A stretch of 64,000 nucleotides of DNA, taken from Pseudomonas sp. 2FG. Lineage in GTDB: Bacteria; Pseudomonadota; Gammaproteobacteria; Pseudomonadales; Pseudomonadaceae. The notes beneath the pieces are model-generated. The model was given only the letters and a program-made list of their open reading frames with translations, ran no database searches and was not told the DNA's origin. Shown one piece after another: positions 41,485 through 50,826 of this stretch. Position 1 is the stretch's first letter. Every line of letters begins with the position of its first letter. The position numbers and the translations under genes are program-made. The DNA lies in contig NZ_SCMP01000002.1 in NCBI RefSeq assembly GCF_005502935.1, positions 248,001-312,000 of the forward strand. The letters run 5' to 3'.

Positions 41485-42915
41485 ATGCACAAGAACCTCA
41501 TCGCAGGGCAATGGTTGGACGGAACTGGCGTTCGTGAAAACCTCAGCCCTTCGGATACGAAAGACCAGGTAGGTCTGTACGCCCAAGCATCCGCGGACGA
41601 TACCCAGATAGCCATCGCCGCCGCCGAACAAGCACAGCCTCTGTGGGCCGCTAAAAGCCCGCAGCAACGTGCAGACGCGCTCGACCTTATCGGCACCGAA
41701 GTTCTTCTGCGCCGCCAGGAACTGGGCACCCTGCTTGCCCGCGAGGAAGGGAAAACCCTGCCGGAAGCGATTGCCGAAGTCGCTCGTGCCGGCCAGATAT
41801 TCAAGTTCTTCGCCGGCGAGGCACTGCGCATCCAAGGCGAGCACCTGGACTCCGTTCGACTTGGGATCGAGGTCGATGTGCTGCGCCAACCGGTGGGGGT
41901 CATCGGCATCATCGCCCCGTGGAATTTTCCCATTGCGATTCCGGCCTGGAAGATCGCCCCAGCTCTGGCTTACGGCAACGCGGTGGTCTTCAAGCCCGCC
42001 GACCTGGTGCCTGGCTCCGCCTGGGCGTTGAGCGAAATCATCCATCGTGCGGGGCTGCCGGACGGAACCTTCAACCTGGTCATGGGACGCGGCAGCGTGG
42101 TGGGCCAGACCCTGGTCGAGTCGCCCCGGGTGAAGGCACTCAGCTTCACCGGTTCGTCGGATACCGGCCGGCAGATCCTGCACACCGCCGGCGCCCGCTT
42201 CGCCAAGTTGCAACTGGAGATGGGCGGCAAGAATCCGCTGGTGGTGCTGAACGACGCGGACCTGGCGCAGGCCATCGAGTCCGCGGTGCAAGGCGCCTAC
42301 TTCTCGACCGGGCAACGCTGCACGGCCTCGTCGCGCTTCATCGTCGAGAAAGGCATCTATCGGCGCTTTACCGAAGGCGTGCAGGCCCGCTTGCAGGCCT
42401 TGCAGGTCGGTCATGCCCTGCATGCCGACACACAGATCGGCCCGGTGGCCGAGCAGGCACAGTTCGAGCAGAACCTGGCCTATGTGGACATCGGCCTGGC
42501 CGAAGGCGCGGTGCTGGCCTGCGGCGGCCACCCACTGACGCGCGATACCCAGGGCTACTTCATGAGTCCCGCGCTGTTCGTCGATGCCGAGGCACAGATG
42601 CGCATCGCCCAGGAAGAGATCTTCGGGCCGATCGCCTGCGCCATACCTGCCGATGACTACGAGCACGCCCTGCAGCTGGCCAATGCCAGCCCCTTTGGCT
42701 TGTCCGCGGGGATCTGCACTACCTCGCTGAAGTATGCCTCGCACTTCAAGCGCCACGTGCAGAGCGGCATGGTGATGATCAACGCGCCGACCGCCGGCGT
42801 GGACTATCACGTGCCGTTCGGCGGCACCAAGGGCTCGAGCTACGGCTCGCGAGAACAGGGGCGCTATGCCGCCGAGTTCTTCACCACGGTCAAGACCGTG
42901 TACACACAGGCCTGA
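41485..42915 (+). CDS. Aldehyde dehydrogenase family protein
   Basis: The 476-residue enzyme has the APWNFPIAIP segment near 142, KPADLVPG near 169, FTGSSDTG near 222, catalytic Glu in LEMGGKNPLVV near 245, catalytic Cys in STGQRCTASSRF near 280 and EEIFGPI near 377. It resembles dehydrogenases of the 2,5-dioxopentanoate and semialdehyde group. In this operon it would oxidise an aldehyde formed by ring cleavage or side-chain oxidation; the substrate is unknown. Confidence 0.92.
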   Translation: MHKNLIAGQWLDGTGVRENLSPSDTKDQVGLYAQASADDTQIAIAAAEQAQPLWAAKSPQQRADALDLIGTEVLLRRQELGTLLAREEGKTLPEAIAEVARAGQIFKFFAGEALRIQGEHLDSVRLGIEVDVLRQPVGVIGIIAPWNFPIAIPAWKIAPALAYGNAVVFKPADLVPGSAWALSEIIHRAGLPDGTFNLVMGRGSVVGQTLVESPRVKALSFTGSSDTGRQILHTAGARFAKLQLEMGGKNPLVVLNDADLAQAIESAVQGAYFSTGQRCTASSRFIVEKGIYRRFTEGVQARLQALQVGHALHADTQIGPVAEQAQFEQNLAYVDIGLAEGAVLACGGHPLTRDTQGYFMSPALFVDAEAQMRIAQEEIFGPIACAIPADDYEHALQLANASPFGLSAGICTTSLKYASHFKRHVQSGMVMINAPTAGVDYHVPFGGTKGSSYGSREQGRYAAEFFTTVKTVYTQA

Positions 42916-42972
42916 AATAGCCGTGCCCGCATGCCAGACAGCGGGCGCCACAACAACAAGACGGAGATGGCT

Positions 42973-44541
42973 ATGGATTACGATCTGATCATAGTGGGTA
43001 TGGGCCCCGTGGGGGCCATGGCAGCCAACCTTGCCGGCCTGTGGGGTTTGAAAACACTGGCGCTGGACAAGGCCGACAACGTCTACGAGAACCCGCGCGC
43101 CATGGGCCTCGACCACGAGGTGATGCGCGCCTTCGGCAACATCGGCCTGGCCGATGCAATCGCCCCCTATGTCATGCCCTACCGGGCCTCGCACTACCTC
43201 ACGACGCAGTCGCGCCTGATCAAGCACATCGACGCGGCCAAACCACCGCATGCGCTGGGCTGGGCGCCTAACTATGTATTTTCCCAGCCGCCGGTGGAGC
43301 GCGAGTTGCGCGCCAATATCGCCTCGTTTGCGCAGGTTACCGTTGAGCTCGGCGCCGAAGTCCTGGCAGTCGAGACCCAGGGCGAGCTGGCGCAGGTGCA
43401 GGTACGCAACCGCCACGGCGAGGTGCGGACCGTGAGTGCCGGCTATGTATTGGCTTGCGATGGGGGCACCAGCCCCATTCGTGCGCGGTTGAAGCTGCGC
43501 ATGGAGGACTTGGTGTTCGACGAACCCTGGCTGGTGGTCGACGTGATGCTCAAGGAGGGGGCCGGCGAATCGCTGCCGACCACCAACGTCCAGTACTGCG
43601 AAGTCGAGCGCCCCAGTACCTACGTGGTCGGGCCGGGCCGCCACCGGCGCTGGGAGTTCATGATCAACCCCGATGAAACCCCGGCCGACATTGCCAAGCC
43701 AGAATCGATCAAGCACCTGATCTCCCGCTGGCTGGACGCCGACGACTACGACATCTGGCGCGCATCGAGCTACCGCTTCCACGCGCTGGTTCTCGAGCAG
43801 TGGCGCAGCGAGCGCATCTTCTTTGCAGGCGATGCCGCGCATATGACTCCCCCCTTCCTTGCTCAAGGGATGTGCCAGGGTATTCGTGATGCGATGGGCT
43901 TGATCTGGAAGCTGGCGCTGGTTCAGCGCGGCCTCGCCGGCCCCGGGCTGCTCGATACCTATCAGCAGGAGCGTGCGCCGCACGTACGCCAGACGACTGA
44001 AGCGGCCAAGGAATTTGGCCTGATCATCTGCGAACGCGATCCCGCCAAGGCCGCCGAGCGCGACGAGCATCTGCTGCAGAGCATGAATAGCACAGCTGGG
44101 GGCACCATTCGCCAGTCGCTGATCCCTGGTCTTAAGAGCGGCCTGATCGATGATCGAGCGCCAGCGGGCGAGCTATTCCCGCAACCGATGGTGATCAATC
44201 GCGAGGGCGTGCAAGGTCTGCTGGACGGCTTCACCGGGCAAAGCTTCCGCATCGTGATCGCTACGGGTATCGACGCCCAGCCGCTGCTCGAACAAATTCA
44301 TCTGCGCCTGGAAGGTAGCCCGCTGCCCTTCAAGGTGGTGCGCCTGACGGCCGAACGCCCGACGCCCAGTGACGATCCGGATCATTACCAGGAGGTGGAC
44401 GCTGTCCTGGAACAGTGGATGAACGAGCGGAACTGTAAGATCGTTATCGCACGACCCGATCATTACGTGTTCGGTGGAGCCTGTACGACCGAAGGTGCGT
44501 TGGCCCTTTTTGAGCGTTGCCTGGAATCGCTAGCCAGTTGA
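42973..44541 (+). CDS. FAD-dependent aromatic monooxygenase, MhpA-like
   Basis: The 522-residue flavoprotein has the FAD loop YDLIIVGMGPVGAMAANLAGLWG at residues 3-25, the GD motif FFAGDAAHMTPPFLAQGMCQGIRDA near 286, and a C-terminal thioredoxin-like domain (from about 400) as in 3-(3-hydroxyphenyl)propionate hydroxylase. Such enzymes hydroxylate a phenol next to an existing OH using NAD(P)H and O2, preparing the ring for cleavage. The second ATG (42973) is best spaced from GGAG. Last gene of the operon. Confidence 0.92.
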   Translation: MDYDLIIVGMGPVGAMAANLAGLWGLKTLALDKADNVYENPRAMGLDHEVMRAFGNIGLADAIAPYVMPYRASHYLTTQSRLIKHIDAAKPPHALGWAPNYVFSQPPVERELRANIASFAQVTVELGAEVLAVETQGELAQVQVRNRHGEVRTVSAGYVLACDGGTSPIRARLKLRMEDLVFDEPWLVVDVMLKEGAGESLPTTNVQYCEVERPSTYVVGPGRHRRWEFMINPDETPADIAKPESIKHLISRWLDADDYDIWRASSYRFHALVLEQWRSERIFFAGDAAHMTPPFLAQGMCQGIRDAMGLIWKLALVQRGLAGPGLLDTYQQERAPHVRQTTEAAKEFGLIICERDPAKAAERDEHLLQSMNSTAGGTIRQSLIPGLKSGLIDDRAPAGELFPQPMVINREGVQGLLDGFTGQSFRIVIATGIDAQPLLEQIHLRLEGSPLPFKVVRLTAERPTPSDDPDHYQEVDAVLEQWMNERNCKIVIARPDHYVFGGACTTEGALALFERCLESLAS

Positions 44542-44789
44542 GCGTTGACGCAATGTGCAGGCGTTCCGTCTTCGACTGCACGTTGCGTATTTTTTATCCC
44601 CCAAAGCAGCAGGCCTACCGCAGCCTGCGGCAGCCGCCCTTGCTCACGAGGCGATGGCGGCATTCCCAGGGGCTGCTGACGGCGACGTCACGTCCCTAAC
44701 CTCGGCGTCACCCAGTACCTGCCCGCCGCTACCCGCGGTACGGCAGGCTACTTGCCCGCTAGCAACTTGAGCCAGGCCTTCGGTTCGAC

Positions 44790-45476
44790 CTATTGCAGCG
44801 TCGCATGCTGCCTGGGAATCACCTCGGTTACGCGCGCCAAGGTGCCGGTGATATGGCGCTTGAGCAGGCCGACCGCCTTCTCCGTATCTCGGGCCAGCGC
44901 CGCCTCCATCAACTGTTTGTGCTCGTCGCCCTTACGCCGCTCCCCAGTACGGTGCAAAGCAGAAAAACGACGATAGCGCTCGGCTCGATCGAATAACGAG
45001 TCGATCATGCGCAGCAACAGCGAGGACGGACTGGCAGAAAACAGCGCAAAGTGGAAAGCCTTGTGCCGCTGCGCCCAATCATCGTCCAGCACGACAGCCA
45101 CCTTACCCAGCTTTTTTTCGATCAAACCCAAGCGATGAAAGGCTCCGAGGACGTTCGCCTCCCAGGCATCGTCGCCATACTCGATGGCATCGGCTAGCGC
45201 CTCGCTTTCCAGCAGGCAACGCAGACGGGTGATCTCGCGAAAGTCATCCACCGACAATTCCGTGACCCGAAAACCCTTGTTCTCGTTGGCCTCGACGATA
45301 CCTTCCTGGGCCAGTCGGTTGAGTGCCTCGCGAATGGGCGAGCTGCTCAGGCCATAGGCCTTGGACAGCTCAGCCACCTTGAGTTTTTCGCCAGGCGCAA
45401 GTTCACAGCAGATGATCGACTTCTTCATCTGCTGCAACGCCACATCAATCAGAGATCCGCCGTGTGCGTTCAGCAT
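44790..45476 (-). CDS. GntR-family transcriptional regulator (FCD/FadR subfamily)
   Basis: The 228-residue protein has a winged helix at residues 12-75 (LQQMKKSIICCELAPGEKLKVAELSKAYGLSSSPIREALNRLAQEGIVEA) and a helical FCD effector domain with the metal/ligand His-rich pattern (RHKAFHFALFSASPSSLL near 135, GDEHKQLMEAALARD near 180). FCD members are often repressors released by a pathway acid. It is convergent with the monooxygenase gene. Its own upstream region and three other promoters carry TTTTRTGCRYAAAA sites, so it is the best candidate master regulator of the catabolic region. Confidence 0.9.
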   Translation of the reverse strand: MLNAHGGSLIDVALQQMKKSIICCELAPGEKLKVAELSKAYGLSSSPIREALNRLAQEGIVEANENKGFRVTELSVDDFREITRLRCLLESEALADAIEYGDDAWEANVLGAFHRLGLIEKKLGKVAVVLDDDWAQRHKAFHFALFSASPSSLLLRMIDSLFDRAERYRRFSALHRTGERRKGDEHKQLMEAALARDTEKAVGLLKRHITGTLARVTEVIPRQHATLQ

Positions 45477-45494
45477 GGAGTTTTCCGTCCAAAT

Positions 45495-45538
45495 ATTGCA
45501 TTAAGTTGGATTTTATGCGCAAAAACACATTTGTGCAA
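45495..45538 (-). promoter_or_regulatory. GntR-type operator cluster upstream of its own gene
   Basis: Three related sites occur in 44 bp: ATTGCATTAAG, ATTTTATGCGCAAAAA (45510-45525) and TTTGTGCAATTTAG, starting about 20 bp upstream of the start codon. Autoregulation is likely. Confidence 0.6.
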
Positions 45539-45593
45539 TTTAGTAAAGGCGTGCTCGCCACGCCTGCATCCGTCTCAAGCCAAGCTGAAATAG

Positions 45594-46250
45594 TTAAGGA
45601 TGAGCTGCAACTGGACGCGCCACATCCTCTGCCACGCGGCTCAAGGCCGCACTTGCCTGGCTAGACAACACCTGGGCGTGAAGCGACTGCTCTCTCGCCC
45701 GACCAATCTCGCCAGCGGGTGCCTGAGTGCGGTTGGCGAGATGGCGCAGCTCGTCCGCCACCACGGAAAATCCCCGGCCCTGTTCGCCGGCTCTGGCGGC
45801 CTCGATCGCGGCATTCAACGCCAGCAGATTGGTCTGCTCGGCCAACCCACGGATCACCTCCAGAACCCGACTGACCCGTATGCTCTGTTCATCCAGACTC
45901 TGCATGCCAAAACTCGCCTCTTCCATCTGCACGGACAAGAGCGTGCCGCCTGCGAGGTCTGCTCGGTGCTGCGCGCCACGCCCCCCCCAGCTCGTCCTTG
46001 CGGCTGTGCTGCACATCCAGGTCCAGTTGGCCGAGGGTGACCCGGCTCACCGCGCTGGCGGTGTAACGCAGGGGCGCGACTATCTGCCGACGGATGAGCA
46101 CGGCGGCACCCGCACTCAGCAAGACGGCGACCAGGGTCATGCCGAGCACGGCGTAGTAGGCCCGTTGATTCCAGCGCTGCTGACCGGTGATGATGCCGTG
46201 CTGCAAGGCCTCGGACTCATCCAGCATCTGCTCGGCAATGCTATGGCGAG
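45594..46250 (-). pseudogene. Methyl-accepting chemotaxis protein remnant (frameshifted)
   Basis: One frame (46250 to about 46000) holds a membrane helix (YYAVLGMTLVAVLLSAGAAVLI) and a HAMP domain ([27 protein letters not shown]). A different frame (about 45920 to 45690) holds the receptor tip ([51 protein letters not shown]). A frameshift near the join, missing sensor domain and missing C-terminal helices make it non-functional. Confidence 0.85.
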
Positions 46251-46320
46251 GAGCGGCAACGCAGTATCGGGGCTTCAGGCGCCGAAATTGACTAATTGAA
46301 CTAGCCACACAGGCCACTAG

Positions 46321-46467
46321 TGTGCTGTCTCAGAATTATTGTTTCGATGACACCGGCTCGTAGGGTGCGCCGTGCGCACCAGGCACCCGGGTGTCAGTGG
46401 TGCGCACGGCGCACCCTACACAGGCCAGCCGCAGCCGCTTGAGCAATGATTATTGCGAGACAGCACA
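46321..46467. mobile_element. MITE-like 147-bp element flanked by CTAG
   Basis: The ends TGTGCTGTCTC and GAGACAGCACA are perfect 11-bp inverted repeats, and further bases inside match loosely. CTAG stands on both outer sides (46317-46320, 46468-46471), as for a 4-bp target duplication. The interior is repeat copy E. No coding capacity. Confidence 0.7.
46360..46419. repeat. GTAGGGTGCGCC-family palindromic repeat, copy E
   Basis: GTAGGGTGCGCCGTGCGCACC and GGTGCGCACGGCGCACCCTAC are perfect inverted arms, nested inside the CTAG-flanked element. Confidence 0.88.
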
Positions 46468-46599
46468 CTAGAGCCCTCCGGCTGCGCATCTCCGCCCCGG
46501 GATGAACCGCAAGGACTTGTACAACCGCCGCTGCGGATCTAGAGGTACAGGCGTTGCGGATTGGTGCAGGTGGCCATTTAGGCCGAACGGTGCAGGACA

Positions 46600-46628
46600 T
46601 AAAAAAGCCGCCAACAAGGTGGCGGCAT
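46600..46628 (-). terminator. Rho-independent terminator of the envelope operon
   Basis: On the minus strand GCCGCC-ACCTTGTT-GGCGGC is followed by TTTTTTATG. It lies about 60 bp past the DUF1097 stop codon. Confidence 0.9.
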
Positions 46629-46688
46629 AGGTCTCAGGCTTGTGGCCTTTGACTAAGGAGCACTTCGTCTAATGCCTGTACCGGTGGC

Positions 46689-47216
46689 TCAAGGGTGAGT
46701 GATCGAGACGTCACCGGCTGGCCCTTCTGGCCCACTCAAACGTTTCTGCACCAGGCTGGCCACCAGCCCGCCAAGTACACCCAGCGCCGATGCCATGGCC
46801 AGCTCGACAAAGGTGTCGAGCGTTGGTGGCAGATGCGAGGCGAAGTAACAGACCAACCCCAGGAAAAAGCCCGTCAGGTTGTTGATCACCGGCAGCAGTC
46901 CCAGGGACAGCAGCAAAAAGGTCGCTAGCAGCACGACCAGGGTGATGGTCAAGGCACCCAGATACGGCGTCAGTGCCGCGCTGGCAAAGGCGGCCGCGAT
47001 GCCGATGACTAGGCCGATGAGCACGCAGGTCAGATTGATCGCCCCGTCGCGCGCGGTGATGCCGCGGGTGAAGAACGCAATCCAGCCAATGAACGTAGCC
47101 CAGACCGGCACTTCGATCAGCAGTGCACTGATGGTGGCGGCGAGGCTGGCCACAACTGATAAACCGAGAATCGCCTTGAAAGTATCCAGAGTCACAGGGT
47201 TGCGCATGGCTGCCAT
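46689..47216 (-). CDS. DUF1097 integral membrane protein
   Basis: The 175-residue protein has about five membrane helices and the DUF1097 pattern (LLIEVPVWATFIGWIAFFTRG near 33, NNLTGFFLGLVCYFASHLPP near 111). Function unknown. Its ATG shares one base with the MMPL stop (TAATG), so it is translationally coupled and probably part of the same transport function. Last gene of the six-gene operon. Confidence 0.82.
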   Translation of the reverse strand: MAAMRNPVTLDTFKAILGLSVVASLAATISALLIEVPVWATFIGWIAFFTRGITARDGAINLTCVLIGLVIGIAAAFASAALTPYLGALTITLVVLLATFLLLSLGLLPVINNLTGFFLGLVCYFASHLPPTLDTFVELAMASALGVLGGLVASLVQKRLSGPEGPAGDVSITHP

Positions 47217-49627
47217 TACCTCGTTGCCGGTTGCAGGGAAGGAGCGGTTTCAGGCAATAGCAGCCTGGCCAGTGCAGGGGTCAAAATCAGCGCGCCGAGC
47301 ATGTTCCAGATGAACATGAAGGCCAGCAGGATGCCCATGTCGGCCTGGAACTTGATAGGCGACAAGGCCCAGGTCGCCACCGCGATGCCCAGGGTCACGC
47401 CGGTCAGCACCACGACCTTGCCGGTGGACAGCAGCGCCCGGTAGTAGGCATTCGACAGCGAGGCCCCTTGCCGCAGGTTGGCGAGGGTGATGCTGAGAAT
47501 GTACAGCGAGTAGTCGACGCCGATGCCCACGCCGAGGGCGATAACCGGCAGGGTCGCGACCTTGAGGCCGATGTCCAGCCCGACCATCAGCGCCTCGCAG
47601 AGGATCGAGGTCAGCATCAGCGGCAGCACGGTGCAGATCACCGCCCGCCAGGAGCGGAAGGTGATGTAGCACAGGGCGATCACGGCCAGGTAGACCATCA
47701 GCAGCATCTGCAGGTTGGCGCGCTTGACCACGATGTTGGTGGCGGCCTCGATACCGGCGTTACCTGCGGCGGACATGAACTGCAGCGTGTCGCTGTTGTT
47801 TGCCGCGGCGAAGCTATCGACCGTAGCGACCACGCGGCTGAGGGTGTCGGCCTTGTGGTCGGAGAGGAACACGTTGACGGTCAGCAGGTCGCAGTTCTGG
47901 TTGAACAGCTCGCGCGGCGCGCGGGTGATGATGGCGTTCAACAGGCCCTGGTTCCGTGGGATCTCGTACCAGGTCATGCTGCCTTCGTTCATGCCGGCTG
48001 AGGCCTGTTTGCTCAGCGCCGCCAGCGAACTGGTGGAGACCACGCCGGGCAGTTGCTGCAGCTGTGCTTCCAGCGCGTCGACCTTGACCAGGGTGTCGTA
48101 GTTCGCGCAGTAGTACTGCGGGGTCTTGACCATCACCACGTACTTGTCGCTGCTGGAGGAGTAGTTACTCACCATGAAGGCGTTGTCGCGGTTATAGCGC
48201 GAGTCCGCACGGAGTTCCGGCGCGCCGGGGTTGAGGTCGCCCACCTTGACGTTGAGGCTGATGGCGAATCCCAGCGCGCCCAGGATGGCGGCCAGGATGA
48301 CCGCGATACGCGCCCATTTGCGCTGCGTGAATTGATCCAAAAACGCCCACAGTGGATGGCGACGGTGCTGCAGATCGTTCAGCGACAGGCGTTCGGCTTC
48401 GGCTTCGCGCTTGGCGGCGTTATTGCTGACACCGGTATACGACAGCAGGATCGGCAGCAGCACCAGGTTGGTCAGGATCAGCACCATCACGCCCAGGGTC
48501 GCGGTGATGGCGAGGTCCTGGATCACCGGAATGTTGATGATCATCAGCACCGCGAAGCCTACCGCATCGGCGACCAAGGCCATCAGGCCGGTGAGGAACA
48601 GGCGGCGGAAGGTGAAGCGCGCGGCCACCAGCTTGTCCGCGCCGCGGCCGATGTCCTGCATGATGCCGTTCATTTTCTGCGCGCCATGGCTCAGGCCGAT
48701 GGCAAACACCAGGAAGGGCACGAGGATGGAGTAGGGCCCCAGGTCGTAGCCGAGGGCTGGCAGCAGGCCGAGCAGCCAGATCACCGCGATCAACGAACAG
48801 GCCAGAACCAGCAGGGTGCTGCGCACGCAGCGCGTGTACCACAGCAGGACCAAACCGCAGATCACCAGGGTGAAAGCGAAGAACAGCTGCATCAGTTGCA
48901 GCCCGTCGATCAGGTCGCCCACCACCTTGGCGAAGCCGGTGATGTGTATCTTGATCTTGTCGGTTTCGTACTTCTGGCGGATCTGTTCGAGCTGGTTCGA
49001 CAGCACGTGGTAGTCGAGTTGTGTGGCGCCCTGGGCGCTGCTGTCCTGCAGCGGCAGCAGGATCACGCTCGAGCGCATGTTGGCCGCCACCAGGCGACCC
49101 ACCTCACCGGAGCGCTCGATATTCTGCCGGACCTGGTCGATGCTGGCCGGTGAGCCGTCGTAGTCGTCCGGAATCACCGGGCCGCCGTCGAAACCGTCCT
49201 CGGTGACCCCGATCCAGCGGGTGGCAGGCGTCCACAATGACTTCATGTAGGGGCGGTCTACGCCGTTGAGCAGAAACAGCTCGTCGCTGATCTTCTTGAC
49301 CGTATCCAGGTAGTCGGCGTCGTAGATGGTGCCCTCGGTGGCGCGCACCGCCAGACGCAGGGTATTGCCGCCTTCGCCAAGTTGGCCGCGGTACTTGAAG
49401 TAGTTCTCGATGAAGGGGTGGCCGATCGGAATCATCTTCTCGAAGGCGGCGTTCAGGCGCAGGCCCGTAGCCTGCATGCCGAGCACCAGACTGGCGATCA
49501 GGCATAGGGCAACCACGAGGCCGCGGTGATTGAACAACAGGCGCTCAACCAGGCCACCGGAATTTCTGTCGAAAGGCAGCAGGGCGCTTTCGCTCTCAGG
49601 CTGATGGTGCGTCACTTTACTGTTCAC
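47216..49627 (-). CDS. MMPL/RND-family inner-membrane transporter
   Basis: The 803-residue protein has two repeated halves, each with one helix, a large periplasmic loop and five further helices (LFFAFTLVICGLVLLWYTRCVRSTLLVLACSLIAVIWLLG near 250; MLLMVYLAVIALCYITFRSWRAVICTVLPLMLTSI near 640). The motif GIGVDYSLYILSI near 695 is typical of MMPL/hopanoid-type RND transporters. I chose the GTG at 49627: GGAG lies 8 nt upstream, and it overlaps the YCF48-like stop by 11 nt. In DUF1302/DUF1329 clusters such proteins are thought to move hydrophobic substrates across the periplasm. Confidence 0.9.
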   Translation of the reverse strand: MNSKVTHHQPESESALLPFDRNSGGLVERLLFNHRGLVVALCLIASLVLGMQATGLRLNAAFEKMIPIGHPFIENYFKYRGQLGEGGNTLRLAVRATEGTIYDADYLDTVKKISDELFLLNGVDRPYMKSLWTPATRWIGVTEDGFDGGPVIPDDYDGSPASIDQVRQNIERSGEVGRLVAANMRSSVILLPLQDSSAQGATQLDYHVLSNQLEQIRQKYETDKIKIHITGFAKVVGDLIDGLQLMQLFFAFTLVICGLVLLWYTRCVRSTLLVLACSLIAVIWLLGLLPALGYDLGPYSILVPFLVFAIGLSHGAQKMNGIMQDIGRGADKLVAARFTFRRLFLTGLMALVADAVGFAVLMIINIPVIQDLAITATLGVMVLILTNLVLLPILLSYTGVSNNAAKREAEAERLSLNDLQHRRHPLWAFLDQFTQRKWARIAVILAAILGALGFAISLNVKVGDLNPGAPELRADSRYNRDNAFMVSNYSSSSDKYVVMVKTPQYYCANYDTLVKVDALEAQLQQLPGVVSTSSLAALSKQASAGMNEGSMTWYEIPRNQGLLNAIITRAPRELFNQNCDLLTVNVFLSDHKADTLSRVVATVDSFAAANNSDTLQFMSAAGNAGIEAATNIVVKRANLQMLLMVYLAVIALCYITFRSWRAVICTVLPLMLTSILCEALMVGLDIGLKVATLPVIALGVGIGVDYSLYILSITLANLRQGASLSNAYYRALLSTGKVVVLTGVTLGIAVATWALSPIKFQADMGILLAFMFIWNMLGALILTPALARLLLPETAPSLQPATR

Positions 49628-50753
49628 TGCCTGGACTCCGTTGTGCTGTTGTCTCGGGTAGGCGGGCAAGGCCGTGGCTGCTGGCAAGAATCACCTGTCC
49701 ATCGGCGCTGCTGGCCAGCCCGGTCAGGTAGGTTGGTTCTGCGAGGGTGGAGGCAACGAAGCTTTGGCCGTGATCACGGCTGAGCAGGGTCCTGCCGGAC
49801 TCGTCGACCAGCATCAAGCTGCCATCCGCCAAGCGGGCGCCGGCGGTCAGGGTGACGGGCAGGCTATTGGCCACAGTACGCCAGCTGTCGCCGTGGTCTT
49901 CGGACAGGTAGGTTTTGCCGCGCAGGCCGAACGCCAGGAGGCCGCGAGCGTTCGTCGCTAGCAGCCCGAACAGGGTGCCGTTGGCCGGCGAGTCGAGTGC
50001 GGCGAAGTGCTGACCGTTGTCGAGCGAGCGCAGCAGCAAACCCTGCTCGCCGGCGATGAACAGCCCGCCGGCTGCTTCGTGGATGTCGTACAGGTGCAGG
50101 GCGGAGGGGTTGTCGATTCGCTCGCGGATCGATTGCCAGCTCGCGCCGCCATCTTCGGTGGCGAATGCCAGCCCGTAGGCGCCGAGGATCAAGCCACGCT
50201 GGTCGTCGAAGAAGTGCACGGCCAGGAAGGGTTTGTCCGGGCCCTCCTGCAGCATCTGTTGTGCGGCGTCGACTTGCAGTTGGCTCTGCTCGCTTGGCTG
50301 GGCGCGGTGCGCCTGCTGTGCCGCCTCAAGTTCCAGGCGTGCGGCCTGCTCGCCATCCAGTTGTTTGCTCCAGCTCAGTCCGCCGTCTTGCGAATGCAGC
50401 ACCACGCCGGCGTGGCCGACGGCCCAACCCCGCGAGGCGCTCGGGAAAACCACGCGGGTCAGGGTCACGCTCACTGGGGAGGACACCTGCCGCCACGACC
50501 GGCCATCATCGTCGGAGAGCAGAATGAAGCCGCGTTCGCCCACGGCCACCAGCCGCTGGCCAGCCAACGTCACATCGAGCATCAAGGATTGGGTGGCCAA
50601 TGCGCTGGGCAGGGCCGGCTGCTCGAACAGCTTGATAGCCGCTTCGGCGCCGCTTGCGACTTGGCTGACCGCGCATGCACTCAGTGCGAATGCGAGCAGA
50701 GTCGCCAGCCTGGAGTTGCGCCACCGTGGAGTTCTACTTACTCGTACTTGCAT
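49617..50753 (-). CDS. YCF48-like beta-propeller exported protein
   Basis: The 378-residue protein has an N-terminal signal, possibly a lipoprotein (LATLLAFALSACAVS, Cys near 27). Repeated propeller blades follow: GERGFILLSDDDGRSWRQV, GHAGVVLHSQDGGLSWSKQ, GAYGLAFATEDGGASWQSI, GEQGLLLRSLDNGQHF, GLRGKTYLSEDHGDSWRTV, ESGRTLLSRDHGQSFVAS. Relatives assist photosystem II assembly in plants; bacterial ones occur beside MMPL and DUF1302 genes with unknown roles. It overlaps the MMPL gene. Confidence 0.88.
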   Translation of the reverse strand: MQVRVSRTPRWRNSRLATLLAFALSACAVSQVASGAEAAIKLFEQPALPSALATQSLMLDVTLAGQRLVAVGERGFILLSDDDGRSWRQVSSPVSVTLTRVVFPSASRGWAVGHAGVVLHSQDGGLSWSKQLDGEQAARLELEAAQQAHRAQPSEQSQLQVDAAQQMLQEGPDKPFLAVHFFDDQRGLILGAYGLAFATEDGGASWQSIRERIDNPSALHLYDIHEAAGGLFIAGEQGLLLRSLDNGQHFAALDSPANGTLFGLLATNARGLLAFGLRGKTYLSEDHGDSWRTVANSLPVTLTAGARLADGSLMLVDESGRTLLSRDHGQSFVASTLAEPTYLTGLASSADGQVILASSHGLARLPETTAQRSPGSEQ

Positions 50754-50826
50754 GACTGTCTATACCTCGAAGATCGAAAGGAGAGAGGCGCGGGGCGAGC
50801 GCGCCTTTCCTTCTGCGTGGTGACGC

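Larger units (their letters stand above)
46318..46688. other. Gene-free spacer with a MITE-like element and a terminator
   Basis: It contains the CTAG-flanked element (46321-46467), then about 130 bp in which I see no gene, then the terminator at 46600-46628. Confidence 0.6.

Noticed and set aside
41383..44070. Long minus-strand open frame (895 codons) opposite the aldehyde dehydrogenase and monooxygenase genes
   Set aside because: Same reason: codon-bias shadow of two well-supported plus-strand genes.
44542..44789. Short frames between the monooxygenase and GntR stops
   Set aside because: No ribosome sites and no protein-like sequence; treated as spacer.
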